DNA from: Candidatus Aminicenantota bacterium
GTDB lineage: Bacteria; Acidobacteriota; Aminicenantia; Aminicenantales; Aminicenantaceae
DNA: 6,570 bases
Direction of reading: 5' to 3'
Assembly: GCA_030670375.1 (NCBI GenBank)
Contig: DAOVBT010000114.1
Coordinates: 1 to 6,570, forward strand
Shown: positions 1 to 6,228 of the stretch, piece after piece
Position numbering within the stretch: position 1 is the stretch's first letter
Layout: every line of letters starts with the position of its first letter
Program-made: the position numbers and the translations under genes
Notes under the pieces: model-generated
Seen by the model: the letters and a program-made list of their open reading frames with translations, nothing else
Told to the model about the DNA's origin: nothing
Databases searched by the model: none

Positions 1-662
1 ATGATGAATCCTTTTTTGTTGAAGGAAGCCAGAATTGGCATGTTGATTTTCCACTCCATGAGCTTGGGAAGCAGAGTGCCGAAGTTGTGAGTGGCAAGGA
101 TGGGCTGGACTTTGTACCTTTCTCTAACTATGTCTTGATAGACATCAAATATTTCCCTGTTATTCGAAGAGAGGGCCAAGTCTGTTACCTGGCCGTGGAG
201 AATGACCCCTGTGACGTTGTAGGGGTGAAAGCTTGCCATCTCGAAATCCACAAGATTTGTCAGAAGAGTGAGTAAGTCTTTTGTTATTATCCCCTGGATT
301 TTTCGAAGCGCTCTGAGTCCCATCCGGACCTTGCGATACAGATCTATTTCTTTGGCTCTGCTGAGGATTGTTCCCAAAACCCCCTTCTCGGTCGATTCCC
401 TGGCGTATTCGTAAGCGTTGGGAATAACAGCAAGGATTGAAAGATCTGAGCTGTTTTTAAAATCCTCTAAAGCCGAAAGGATATTCGAGTTGTTGGAGCA
501 CATGAAGCTCTTTATACCAAGGTTAAAGCTGGCCTCTAGGATGGGAATGATGTTTTCTCTTTTGCTGAAAAATTCGAGATAGTGTCGCGTCTGAGCCCTG
601 GAGAGATAGCCCACCCCCTCGAAAGAATTAGAGCCAAGAATGATTCTGTCGATTTTTTCCAT
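1..662 (-). CDS. TIM-barrel-like protein of unknown function, 3' end cut by window edge
   Basis: An open frame of 220 codons runs from ATG at 662 off the left edge. The start is well supported: GAGG at 670-673 lies 7 bases upstream, and the ATG shares one base with the stop of the preceding gene (TAATG), which implies translational coupling. The N-terminus (IILGSNSFEGVGYLS) is followed by alternating short hydrophobic strands and helices, for example SFNLGIKSFMCSNN, LSILAVIP and TGVILHG. Near the end come QPILATHNFG and MPILASFNKKGF. This rhythm fits a (beta/alpha)8 barrel. It reminds me of uncharacterised bacterial and archaeal proteins that begin with a GTNSF-like strand and end with a THRP and a NK-GFLM element, and more distantly of aldo/keto reductases. 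I see no clear aldo/keto reductase Asp-Tyr-Lys-His tetrad. The function is unknown. Its place after a Gfo/Idh/MocA-like gene suggests they share a pathway. Confidence 0.75.
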   Translation of the reverse strand, partial: MEKIDRIILGSNSFEGVGYLSRAQTRHYLEFFSKRENIIPILEASFNLGIKSFMCSNNSNILSALEDFKNSSDLSILAVIPNAYEYARESTEKGVLGTILSRAKEIDLYRKVRMGLRALRKIQGIITKDLLTLLTNLVDFEMASFHPYNVTGVILHGQVTDLALSSNNREIFDVYQDIVRERYKVQPILATHNFGTLLPKLMEWKINMPILASFNKKGFI

Positions 663-1681
663 TATTTTACCTCGTTTAATAATACTTCCCTGTTCGAGTC
701 GATGGAGAGATCAACGGCTTCTATCATTCTCATGATTTCGAGGCCGTCTTCCCAACTAACGGCTAATTTTTTATTTCCCGTACAGCTCTTCAAGAATGAA
801 CTGTTCCCTTCATAATATCCTTCCTCGCACAGATAAAATTTTGAAGGCGATGGAAGGTCTGCCCTGTGGATGGTGGTCCAACCCTTGTCATATCCTGCCC
901 TTTTTTTGTATAGATATAGTTTCAGGCTGTCCTCAGAAATATCCAGAGTTCCTCCAGTTCCTTCCAAAGAGATCTTCACAGTAGGCCGGGGATATCCAGG
1001 ACGATTCCACGACAAGTCAGCAAGCCCCATCAAGCCAGAAGAGTGATCAAGGACCAAGGAGACCCCACTATCGACTGCGGTGAACCTGCTCGAGGCATTG
1101 GCATACAAACTCTTTGCAGGACCGAATAGCCAGTAGATCAGGTAAAGGAAAGAAGAAGTTCTGTTCATGATGATCCTCTCGTAGGAATGAGAGGATTGGG
1201 GCAAGGTGTAGTGCAGAGAGGCCCTGTATCTCTTAACCTTGTCGAGGATCCCGTTTTCAAATAAGGTTTTAGCTTGCTGATAAAGCACGTTGAATGAAGA
1301 ATAATAACCCACAGAAAAAATATTCTTTCTATCCAGCGCTAAATTTACCATCTTTTTGGATGAGGCAAAGGATTCGGCCAAAGGATTTTCGACAAAGATG
1401 TTCATGTCCTTTTTTATCAATTGGGTAACTAGAGGAAGATGAGTGCTATCGGGAGAGCAGATAAAAATTGTGTTTAGGTTAACCTTTTCGAGCATTTCAT
1501 TCTTATCCGAAAAGAAGGAGATATTTGGGTAGAAATTTTTCATGAGGGTGAGGGATTGTTCGTCCGGATCACAGACAGCTTTCCATTCAGCCTCAGGATT
1601 TATGTTTACCAATGAAGCATGAAGGATTCCTCTTTTCCCAAATCCTATGATTCCGACCTTTATTTTAGTTTGTGGTAACAT
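662..1681 (-). CDS. Gfo/Idh/MocA-type oxidoreductase homologue with degenerate catalytic motifs
   Basis: A 339-residue protein of normal family length (about 330-390). The N-terminal Rossmann fold is clear: strand KVGIIG leads into GxGxxG (G13, G15, G18), with CSPDSTH at about 75-81, the usual end of the nucleotide-binding half. The C-terminal half has the beta-sheet style of this family (SLEGTGGTLDIS at about 238-249, then a C-terminal helix with SWEDGLEIMRMIEA). Typical members are NAD(P)-dependent sugar or inositol dehydrogenases. The hallmark EKP motif reads E98-N99-P100, so the catalytic Lys is Asn. The segment that normally reads GxHxxDLxxWLFG is RTSSFLYLIYWLFG (174-187), with Ser and Tyr at the His and Asp positions. 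It is probably NAD(P)- or sugar-binding but of doubtful catalytic activity. ATG 1681 is preferred over an in-frame TTG at 1684, because TAAGG (1685-1689) would abut the TTG. It lies 31 bases after the radical SAM stop. Confidence 0.9.
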   Translation of the reverse strand: MLPQTKIKVGIIGFGKRGILHASLVNINPEAEWKAVCDPDEQSLTLMKNFYPNISFFSDKNEMLEKVNLNTIFICSPDSTHLPLVTQLIKKDMNIFVENPLAESFASSKKMVNLALDRKNIFSVGYYSSFNVLYQQAKTLFENGILDKVKRYRASLHYTLPQSSHSYERIIMNRTSSFLYLIYWLFGPAKSLYANASSRFTAVDSGVSLVLDHSSGLMGLADLSWNRPGYPRPTVKISLEGTGGTLDISEDSLKLYLYKKRAGYDKGWTTIHRADLPSPSKFYLCEEGYYEGNSSFLKSCTGNKKLAVSWEDGLEIMRMIEAVDLSIDSNREVLLNEVK

Positions 1682-1712
1682 CAACCTTACTTTTTTAGAT
1701 TTGTTTGATGCG

Positions 1713-2690
1713 TCAGGGCATTCTCTTAGTGATGAATCTCCAGAGGTACTCTTTAGGAACGCCTAAAAATCCTTCCCTCCATACTCTATCGCATTGAGAA
1801 CAAGCATTGAGTTCCTCGATACTTCCTTCTGCGAGTTTTTTTCGGAGATGGCGCATCTTATCGCCGTTCCAGATTTCCTTCAAGGATGAATCTTTGACAT
1901 TTCCCACGATGAATTCCCCAAAAAAATCCTGGGTACAGGGAAGAACCGCTCCATCCCAGTATATGATTAAGGCATTCCATGGGAAGGGACAGACGGTGTA
2001 TTTTTTCCCGAGACTCTCTTTTTCTATTTGCCCAGCCCAATTATGCATTTCTTTAAACACAATTTTATTCAAAGGCAGATTTTTAAATTGGCTATGAAAT
2101 CTCTTTCTGGCCTCTAAAGATTCTTCTTTGTGTTTTTGGTTGAAATTGATGACTTCGAGAGCTGTGATAGGCTTTTTCGAGTGGGCTTCCTTTTTTATCT
2201 CTAAAAAATGGACAATATTTTCCAGAGTTTTGTCGAAATTTCCTCCTTTTCGGATTTTCTCATAGGTTTCCTTATCATAACCGTCGAATGAAAAGGATAG
2301 GCGGTCAAGTTTAGTTCGGATGATTTTGCGCGATATGTCCTCAGTAAGCAGAGAGCCATTTGTGTGAAGGCGGGTAAAAATCCTGTTTTTTTTAGCATAA
2401 GCGATCGCCTCGATAAGTTGTGGATGCATAAGCGATTCTCCCCGGTGGGCCAGATTGATTTCGAAGATAAAATCCCTGGACTCATCCACAATCTTTTTGT
2501 ATAAGTCAAAATCCATGAATCCTTTGTCTTCTTTTTTGAGGTCTTTGTTGGGGCACATGATACACTTGTAGTTGCAACAGCTAGTAAGTTCCACCCAGAG
2601 GCGAACAGGCGAATAGGGGAGCTTAGTGGATTTTTTTCGATAGTAATAGATCAGATTGGTTAATCGGAGCCAGTAGTTGAGTGGAACCAT
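1713..2690 (-). CDS. Radical SAM protein with C-terminal SPASM-type domain
   Basis: Counting from ATG 2690 the protein has 325 residues. The radical SAM cluster motif is CxxxCxxC at C39, C43 and C46, just after VRLWVELTSC. It is followed by the GE motif in HRGESLMHP (SAM contact), the LHTNGSLL strand and SFDGYDKETYEKIR, all typical of SPASM-class enzymes. The C-terminal part has CPFPWNALIIYWDG, then PC, a GNVKDSSLKEIWN helix and a final CSQC pair, a cysteine set that would ligate an auxiliary iron-sulfur cluster. These enzymes cleave S-adenosylmethionine reductively to a 5'-deoxyadenosyl radical. The substrate cannot be read from the sequence, and relatives of this type are frequent in polysaccharide clusters. 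The frame continues upstream to a TTG at 2738, but that region overlaps a 31-codon frame with a better start signal. ATG 2690 lies 7 bases after that frame's stop, so coupled restart is the simplest model. Confidence 0.92.
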   Translation of the reverse strand: MVPLNYWLRLTNLIYYYRKKSTKLPYSPVRLWVELTSCCNYKCIMCPNKDLKKEDKGFMDFDLYKKIVDESRDFIFEINLAHRGESLMHPQLIEAIAYAKKNRIFTRLHTNGSLLTEDISRKIIRTKLDRLSFSFDGYDKETYEKIRKGGNFDKTLENIVHFLEIKKEAHSKKPITALEVINFNQKHKEESLEARKRFHSQFKNLPLNKIVFKEMHNWAGQIEKESLGKKYTVCPFPWNALIIYWDGAVLPCTQDFFGEFIVGNVKDSSLKEIWNGDKMRHLRKKLAEGSIEELNACSQCDRVWREGFLGVPKEYLWRFITKRMP

Positions 2691-2697
2691 TCTTTTT

Positions 2698-2793
2698 TTA
2701 AGATAGCTTACCGATGAAGAAATTAACCTTGGCAGCAATGATGTCTGTGGAGGTCCGATCCATGTCGAGGTAATAAATCACATATTTGTTCAT
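2698..2793 (-). CDS. 31-residue small ORF upstream of the radical SAM gene (leader peptide, remnant or displaced N-terminus)
   Basis: The frame begins at ATG 2793, about 29 bases after the predicted transcription start, with AGGGA at 2803-2807 leaving 9 bases to the ATG. This is one of the best start signals in the window. The peptide begins MNKYVIYYLDMDRTS and ends FFIGKLS. TAA at 2698-2700 closes it 7 bases before the radical SAM ATG. I do not recognise it. The hydrophobic strand followed by DMDRTS looks like the beginning of a folded protein and not like an attenuator peptide, as there is no run of one amino acid. Three readings are possible: a real small protein coupled to the radical SAM gene, a remnant of a decayed gene, or the true N-terminus of the radical SAM protein separated by a +1 shift near codon 31 (natural or a one-base sequence error). 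Confidence 0.45.
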   Translation of the reverse strand: MNKYVIYYLDMDRTSTDIIAAKVNFFIGKLS

Positions 2794-2802
2794 TCTTTCA
2801 GT

Positions 2803-2807
2803 TCCCT
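2803..2807 (-). promoter_or_regulatory. Ribosome binding site of the 31-residue frame
   Basis: AGGGA on the minus strand, 9 bases from ATG 2793. It decides the first translated start of the lower operon and argues against initiation at the TTG at 2738, which has no comparable site. Confidence 0.55.
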
Positions 2808-2828
2808 GTCTATTTTAATTTAAGGCGT

Positions 2829-2857
2829 ATCATATATTTTTGTTTCAGCTAAGTCAA
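2829..2857 (-). promoter_or_regulatory. Sigma70-type promoter of the lower operon
   Basis: On the minus strand a -35 box TTGACT (2852-2857) and a -10 box TATGAT (2829-2834) are separated by exactly 17 bases. Each differs from consensus by one base. Transcription would begin near 2822, giving a leader of about 29 bases with a ribosome binding site at 2803-2807. The element lies in the only sizeable gap on the minus strand between the epimerase and the radical SAM genes, so the three lower genes probably form their own transcription unit. The prediction is from sequence only. Confidence 0.75.
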
Positions 2858-2878
2858 TTTGATAAAAAATGTGTTGGA

Positions 2879-2893
2879 TCGAATTCAATTCGA
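2879..2893. repeat. Perfect 7+7 palindrome with a one-base centre, possible operator
   Basis: TCGAATT, one central base, then AATTCGA. The centre (2886) falls about 64 bases upstream of the predicted start of the lower operon and just past the stop of the epimerase gene. The single-base spacer makes an RNA hairpin of the terminator type less likely, although a T6 run follows on the minus strand at about 2863-2868. A dimeric regulator site or a weak terminator for the upper operon are both possible. Confidence 0.3.
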
Positions 2894-2903
2894 AAATTCT
2901 AAC

Positions 2904-3875
2904 TCAAGAAAGCCAGCCATTATCACGATACCAGGAAATGGTTCTTTGCATCCCTTTTCGAAAATTCGTCTCGGGTGAATAGTCCAGTTCCTTTTTTGCC
3001 TTTTGGATAGAAAGAGGCTTAGGATGGATAAAAAAGCCCAATTTCCCCATGGTCAGAGGTGCTTCTCTTTTAAAAAAAGCAAAAGCCTTTTCCATGGACC
3101 AAGCCGCAACTTTCACGGGAAAAAGCGGCAACGAGAAGCGAGGGATTTGCACTCCCACAGCCTCCCCGATGGTGGTTACAACATCCTTTACGGATAAGAC
3201 TTCCGGCCCAGCCAGATGAAAAATTTCTCCTCCTTTTGACCTTTCTGCACAGAGCAATATCCCTTCGATGAGGTCATGTATATACACAGGAGTCATTCGG
3301 GTATCTCCTTTTGTTACCATAATAAACCGTTTTTTGGCCACTGCTTTTATGAGTTTGAACGTGCGGCTATCCCCGTGTCCATAAGCCCAACCCGGTCTTA
3401 TAACGACAACATCCATCCCCTTTCGTGCAAAACGGAGGGCTGTTCTTTCGCTCCCGAGCTTGGTTAAATCATATGTATCAATGGGATGCACTGGATGGTC
3501 TTCTCCGACGGCTTTATTTTCCTTTACAGAGCCAAGAACACCAGCAGAGCTGAAGTGGATCACCTTTCCAACGCCTGCATCGGCAGCCGCTTTCAACACA
3601 TTTTCCGTTCCCTGCACATTGATAGCAAAAAACTCCTTCTTGTTGATTCGAGAGGCCCCTAGAGCTGCCGCCAGATGAAACAAAACGTCTGTTCCCTTGA
3701 ACATGTCTTTTAGCGAATGGGAATCTCTGATGTCGCCGTGGAAAACCTGGTATCCCCCGAGATTCTCCAGATCCCTTTCGTGGCGGAGGATGCTGACCTG
3801 CCAGTTGTGTCGGAGGAGTTGGCGAGCGAGGTGGGAGCCGATAAATCCTGAAGCCCCGGTAATAAAAGCTTTCAT
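2904..3875 (-). CDS. NAD-dependent epimerase/dehydratase (extended SDR family)
   Basis: A 323-residue protein, full length for extended short-chain dehydrogenases that act on nucleotide sugars. The N-terminal GASGFIG motif gives G7-x-x-G10-x-x-G13 for NAD(P). GDIRD at 47-51 is the adenine-contacting acid segment and FHLAAA (66-71) the next strand. The catalytic Ser lies in FSSAG (S109/S110) and the YxxxK pair is Y135 and K139. VIRPGWAYGHGD, shortly after, is the usual substrate-loop element, and GEIFHLAGPEVLSVKDV marks the C-terminal substrate domain. The likely role is to epimerise, dehydrate or reduce a nucleotide sugar or related donor for the neighbouring glycosyltransferases; the exact substrate is not visible. 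Its ATG overlaps the stop of the GT4 gene (ATGA), so it is the last gene of the upper operon. AAGG at 3887-3890 is an acceptable binding site. Confidence 0.93.
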   Translation of the reverse strand: MKAFITGASGFIGSHLARQLLRHNWQVSILRHERDLENLGGYQVFHGDIRDSHSLKDMFKGTDVLFHLAAALGASRINKKEFFAINVQGTENVLKAAADAGVGKVIHFSSAGVLGSVKENKAVGEDHPVHPIDTYDLTKLGSERTALRFARKGMDVVVIRPGWAYGHGDSRTFKLIKAVAKKRFIMVTKGDTRMTPVYIHDLIEGILLCAERSKGGEIFHLAGPEVLSVKDVVTTIGEAVGVQIPRFSLPLFPVKVAAWSMEKAFAFFKREAPLTMGKLGFFIHPKPLSIQKAKKELDYSPETNFRKGMQRTISWYRDNGWLS

Positions 3876-5056
3876 GATTCAAGACGCCTTTTTTTATTGC
3901 CATCCAGGGCTTTTTCCAGTGCCGCGGTGATTTTTTTCTTGTAATTATCGAATGTGTATTCTCTTTCTGCCATTCTTTTTGCTGCGAGGGCTCTTTCGGA
4001 CGCTCTATGGTCGTGCAGGGCAAAAAGAATACCTTGGGCAAAGCTTTTTGGGTCCGGATTGGCCAGAATAGATATTTTTTCGCTGAGGACTTGGGAATGG
4101 GTCCAGAGATCTGTTGCAACGACCGGTTTTCCGGATTTAAGGAAAGAATAAATTTTTAAAGGTGTATTTGTGCCGGTAGTCCGGGGGGAAACCAACACAT
4201 CGGCCATCGCTATATACAGCGGGACTTCTGAAGGAACGACCTGTCCGGTGAAAAACACCCTATCAGAAATAGGAAGTTCTGATGCCTTTTTTTTCATCTC
4301 TTTAACATGCAGTGGATTTCCTCCGACCAGGAGAAAAACGACGGATTTATCATCCACCAGGGCGCTGGCCTCAAGAAAAAGAGGAATCCCCTGATAAGAT
4401 TCGAAATTCCCTGTGTACAAGACAATTTTGTCCTTGGGGGAAGCATACTTGGTGCGTTCTTGCTTTATTTGATCCTCCGAGTATCCGGGATGCTCAAAAT
4501 CCAAAAAGTTTTCGATCAAAGTGGCTTTGTGAACGACTCCTTCCTTCTCGAGTTTTTGAAACAAGTCCAAACAGATGACGATAATGCTTTGCGCGTTCCT
4601 AAGAACGTAGCGCTCCAATGCCAGAAAGATTTTCTTGAGGATTTTTGAACGGGAAAATCTAAAATTTTCCAGTTGTTGAGGTAGGCTGGAATGCATGTCG
4701 TAGAGATGCGGAATCTTTTTGCATTTTGCCAAAACTGTCCCGAACCAAGAGGCTTCTTCATGGGTAAATATCATGTCATAGGATTTAGACATCACAAGGC
4801 GCATGGATTTGCAGAGGAGCAAAAAGTCCAGGGGAATTTTGGCAAATGAAGGGCCAACCTTGATTTTTTTGATACAAAAGAGAGAGGGAATCCTGTGAAT
4901 TTTCAGATTGCGAAAACGCCTGTCCTCGCCCAAATGATAGGTCACGAGATCGACTTCATGACCCAGGTCTGCCAGGGCTTGAAGCCGGAAATACACGCTT
5001 ATGGGTGTGCCCCGGGGTTGGAAAAAGGGTTCGGGGGCGAGCATCAGAATTTTCAT
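3872..5056 (-). CDS. Glycosyltransferase family 4 (GT-B fold)
   Basis: A 394-residue protein with the two Rossmann-like halves of a GT-B enzyme. The N-terminus KILMLAPEPFFQPRGTPISV carries the Gly-rich acceptor-side loop (RGTPIS, 15-20), followed by LADLGHEVDLVTYHLGED, typical of a GT4 subgroup. The second half starts near 210 with VLYTGNFESYQG, then FLLVGGNP, VFFTGQV and the donor loop TNTPLKIYSFLKSGKPVVATD (296-316). These enzymes transfer a sugar from a nucleotide donor with retention of configuration, usually in the cytoplasm during polysaccharide or glycolipid assembly. In the ExxxxxxxE signature the second Glu position appears to be Ser304, a variation I believe occurs in this TPLKIYS-type subgroup. 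It follows the GT2 gene by 18 bases without a strong binding site and overlaps the epimerase gene by ATGA. Confidence 0.93.
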   Translation of the reverse strand: MKILMLAPEPFFQPRGTPISVYFRLQALADLGHEVDLVTYHLGEDRRFRNLKIHRIPSLFCIKKIKVGPSFAKIPLDFLLLCKSMRLVMSKSYDMIFTHEEASWFGTVLAKCKKIPHLYDMHSSLPQQLENFRFSRSKILKKIFLALERYVLRNAQSIIVICLDLFQKLEKEGVVHKATLIENFLDFEHPGYSEDQIKQERTKYASPKDKIVLYTGNFESYQGIPLFLEASALVDDKSVVFLLVGGNPLHVKEMKKKASELPISDRVFFTGQVVPSEVPLYIAMADVLVSPRTTGTNTPLKIYSFLKSGKPVVATDLWTHSQVLSEKISILANPDPKSFAQGILFALHDHRASERALAAKRMAEREYTFDNYKKKITAALEKALDGNKKRRLES

Positions 5057-5074
5057 GACGGGCTCAAGAGTATA

Positions 5075-6049
5075 TCAGTCTTCCTCGGATTCAGCCTGGA
5101 TGATGTTGCGTATAAAATAGATTTTCTTTTCTGTAGATTCGTGATAAGCGCGAACCACGATTTCGGCTAAAAGGCCCAGTGTGATGAACTGGATTCCTAT
5201 GACGATAAGCAGAATGGCGAGGAGGAGCAACGGGCGACCACTGATGCCCTCCAGCCGGATGAGACGCACATAGGCAAGCCAGAGGCCAATGATTCCTCCG
5301 ATGATTCCGCTGATCAGGCCGATAATCCCGAATATCTGCAAAGGCCGGGTTGAATAGCTCAGTAGAAATTTGACCGTCAAAAGATCCAGGATAACTTTGG
5401 GAAACCTCCACAAGCTGTACTTGGATTTGCCATGACGGCGCTTCCGGTGATTCACCTTGACCTCTGCGATGGATACGCCGACATTGCTGGCAATGGCGGG
5501 AATGAACCGGTGCAACTCCCCATACAGTTTGATGTGTTTTATGATTTCCCGGCGAAAGGCTTTCAATGTGCAACCGTAATCATGAAGCTTTACCCGAGTC
5601 ATCCTCGAAATCAACCAGTTGGCCAGAATCGATGGGAAACGGCGGGTGATAAAACGGTCTTTCCTTTTCACTCTCCATCCGCTGACGAGATCATGACCTT
5701 CTTCGATTTTTGCGATGAGAAGACCGAAATCTTGGGGATCGTTCTGCAAATCGGCATCCAGGGTGATGATGATGTTTCCGCGAGCATGGTCGAACCCAGC
5801 CGAAAGAGCAGCGGTTTGGCCAAAGTTTTTCCGCAGCTGGATGACCCGAATCCGTCGATCCTTTTTCAAGAGTTGTTTGCAAACGAGAAGAGATTCGTCC
5901 TCGCTCCCATCATCCACGAATATTATTTCGTATGACTTTTTTAGATTTTGACAGGCCTCGGTGATTTCTTTGTGGAGTTCAGGCAGATTGGTGGCTTCGT
6001 TATAGACCGGGATGACGAGGGAAAGATCGCAATTTTCTTCTGTTGTCAT
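5075..6049 (-). CDS. Family 2 glycosyltransferase, membrane-anchored, DPM1/GtrB/ArnC-like
   Basis: A 324-residue protein from ATG 6049. The GT-A domain begins at once: LSLVIPVYNEATNLPEL (9-25), FVDDGSEDES (44-53), RKNFGQTAALSAGFDHARG (73-91) and the metal-binding DAD in TLDADLQNDP (D98 and D100). HRKRRHGKSKYS (201-212) is the conserved basic loop before the membrane part. Two hydrophobic stretches, about 235-262 and 273-300, form the C-terminal hairpin of polyprenyl-phosphate sugar transferases. The expected reaction is transfer of a sugar from a nucleotide donor to undecaprenyl phosphate at the inner face of the cytoplasmic membrane, giving a lipid-linked sugar for later transfer. A TTG at 6133 would add 28 residues that do not look like the family, so ATG 6049 is chosen. 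It is the first gene of the upper operon. Confidence 0.93.
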   Translation of the reverse strand: MTTEENCDLSLVIPVYNEATNLPELHKEITEACQNLKKSYEIIFVDDGSEDESLLVCKQLLKKDRRIRVIQLRKNFGQTAALSAGFDHARGNIIITLDADLQNDPQDFGLLIAKIEEGHDLVSGWRVKRKDRFITRRFPSILANWLISRMTRVKLHDYGCTLKAFRREIIKHIKLYGELHRFIPAIASNVGVSIAEVKVNHRKRRHGKSKYSLWRFPKVILDLLTVKFLLSYSTRPLQIFGIIGLISGIIGGIIGLWLAYVRLIRLEGISGRPLLLLAILLIVIGIQFITLGLLAEIVVRAYHESTEKKIYFIRNIIQAESEED

Positions 6050-6056
6050 CCCCGCC

Positions 6057-6065
6057 AATATATCA
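6057..6065 (-). promoter_or_regulatory. Possible extended -10 promoter for the GT2 gene (leaderless transcript)
   Basis: TGATATATT reads on the minus strand as an extended -10 (TG, one base, TATATT). It ends 7 bases before ATG 6049, so transcription could start at or next to the ATG. No good -35 box lies 17 bases upstream. The G-rich bases touching the ATG sit too close for a Shine-Dalgarno pairing. Weak evidence. Confidence 0.3.
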
Positions 6066-6187
6066 CAAATGGCGCAAGGAAAAAAGTGTATGCCTGGCGA
6101 TCGATTGGGAAATTGGGTCTCAAAAATCGACAAAAGTAGAGAGTCGTGTTTGTGTAATTTGTGGGCGATATCTGTTTTGATTTGAAA

Positions 6188-6216
6188 TTGACAAGATTGA
6201 GGTTATATTTTAGAAT
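6188..6216 (+). promoter_or_regulatory. Sigma70-type promoter of the response regulator gene
   Basis: A perfect -35 box TTGACA (6188-6193), 17 bases, then TAGAAT (6211-6216). The start would lie near 6223, leaving a leader of only about 6 bases. An overlapping alternative, TTGAAA (6182-6187), 16 bases, TATATT (6204-6209), would start near 6216 and leave a leader holding a GGA (6217-6219). Either way this gene has its own promoter, facing away from the polysaccharide genes. Confidence 0.65.
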
Positions 6217-6228
6217 GGAAAAACCAAA

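Noticed and set aside
87..275. A 62-codon plus-strand frame near the left edge
   Set aside because: It lies opposite the continuous TIM-barrel-like gene, which has a proper binding site and coupling. It is a shadow frame.
2860..2903. Rho-independent terminator after the epimerase gene
   Set aside because: The only palindrome has an AT-rich stem and a one-base centre, and the T-run is about 10 bases away, so a working terminator is not supported.
3514..4119. A 201-codon minus-strand frame spanning the GT4/epimerase junction
   Set aside because: It is a shifted reading of the two real genes, Pro/Arg-rich and without motifs.
5432..5935. A 167-codon plus-strand frame opposite the GT2 gene
   Set aside because: It lies wholly inside the well-supported glycosyltransferase gene on the other strand, has no family signature and no binding site. 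It is a shadow frame.
6101..6130. Inverted repeat TCGATT/AATCGA with an 18-base loop in the divergent region
   Set aside because: Six-base arms with a long loop are expected by chance in AT-rich sequence, and it matches neither a terminator nor a clear operator.
6050..6133. N-terminal extension of the GT2 protein to a TTG at 6133
   Set aside because: The extra 28 residues contain no family feature, and the GT-A domain begins immediately after ATG 6049.
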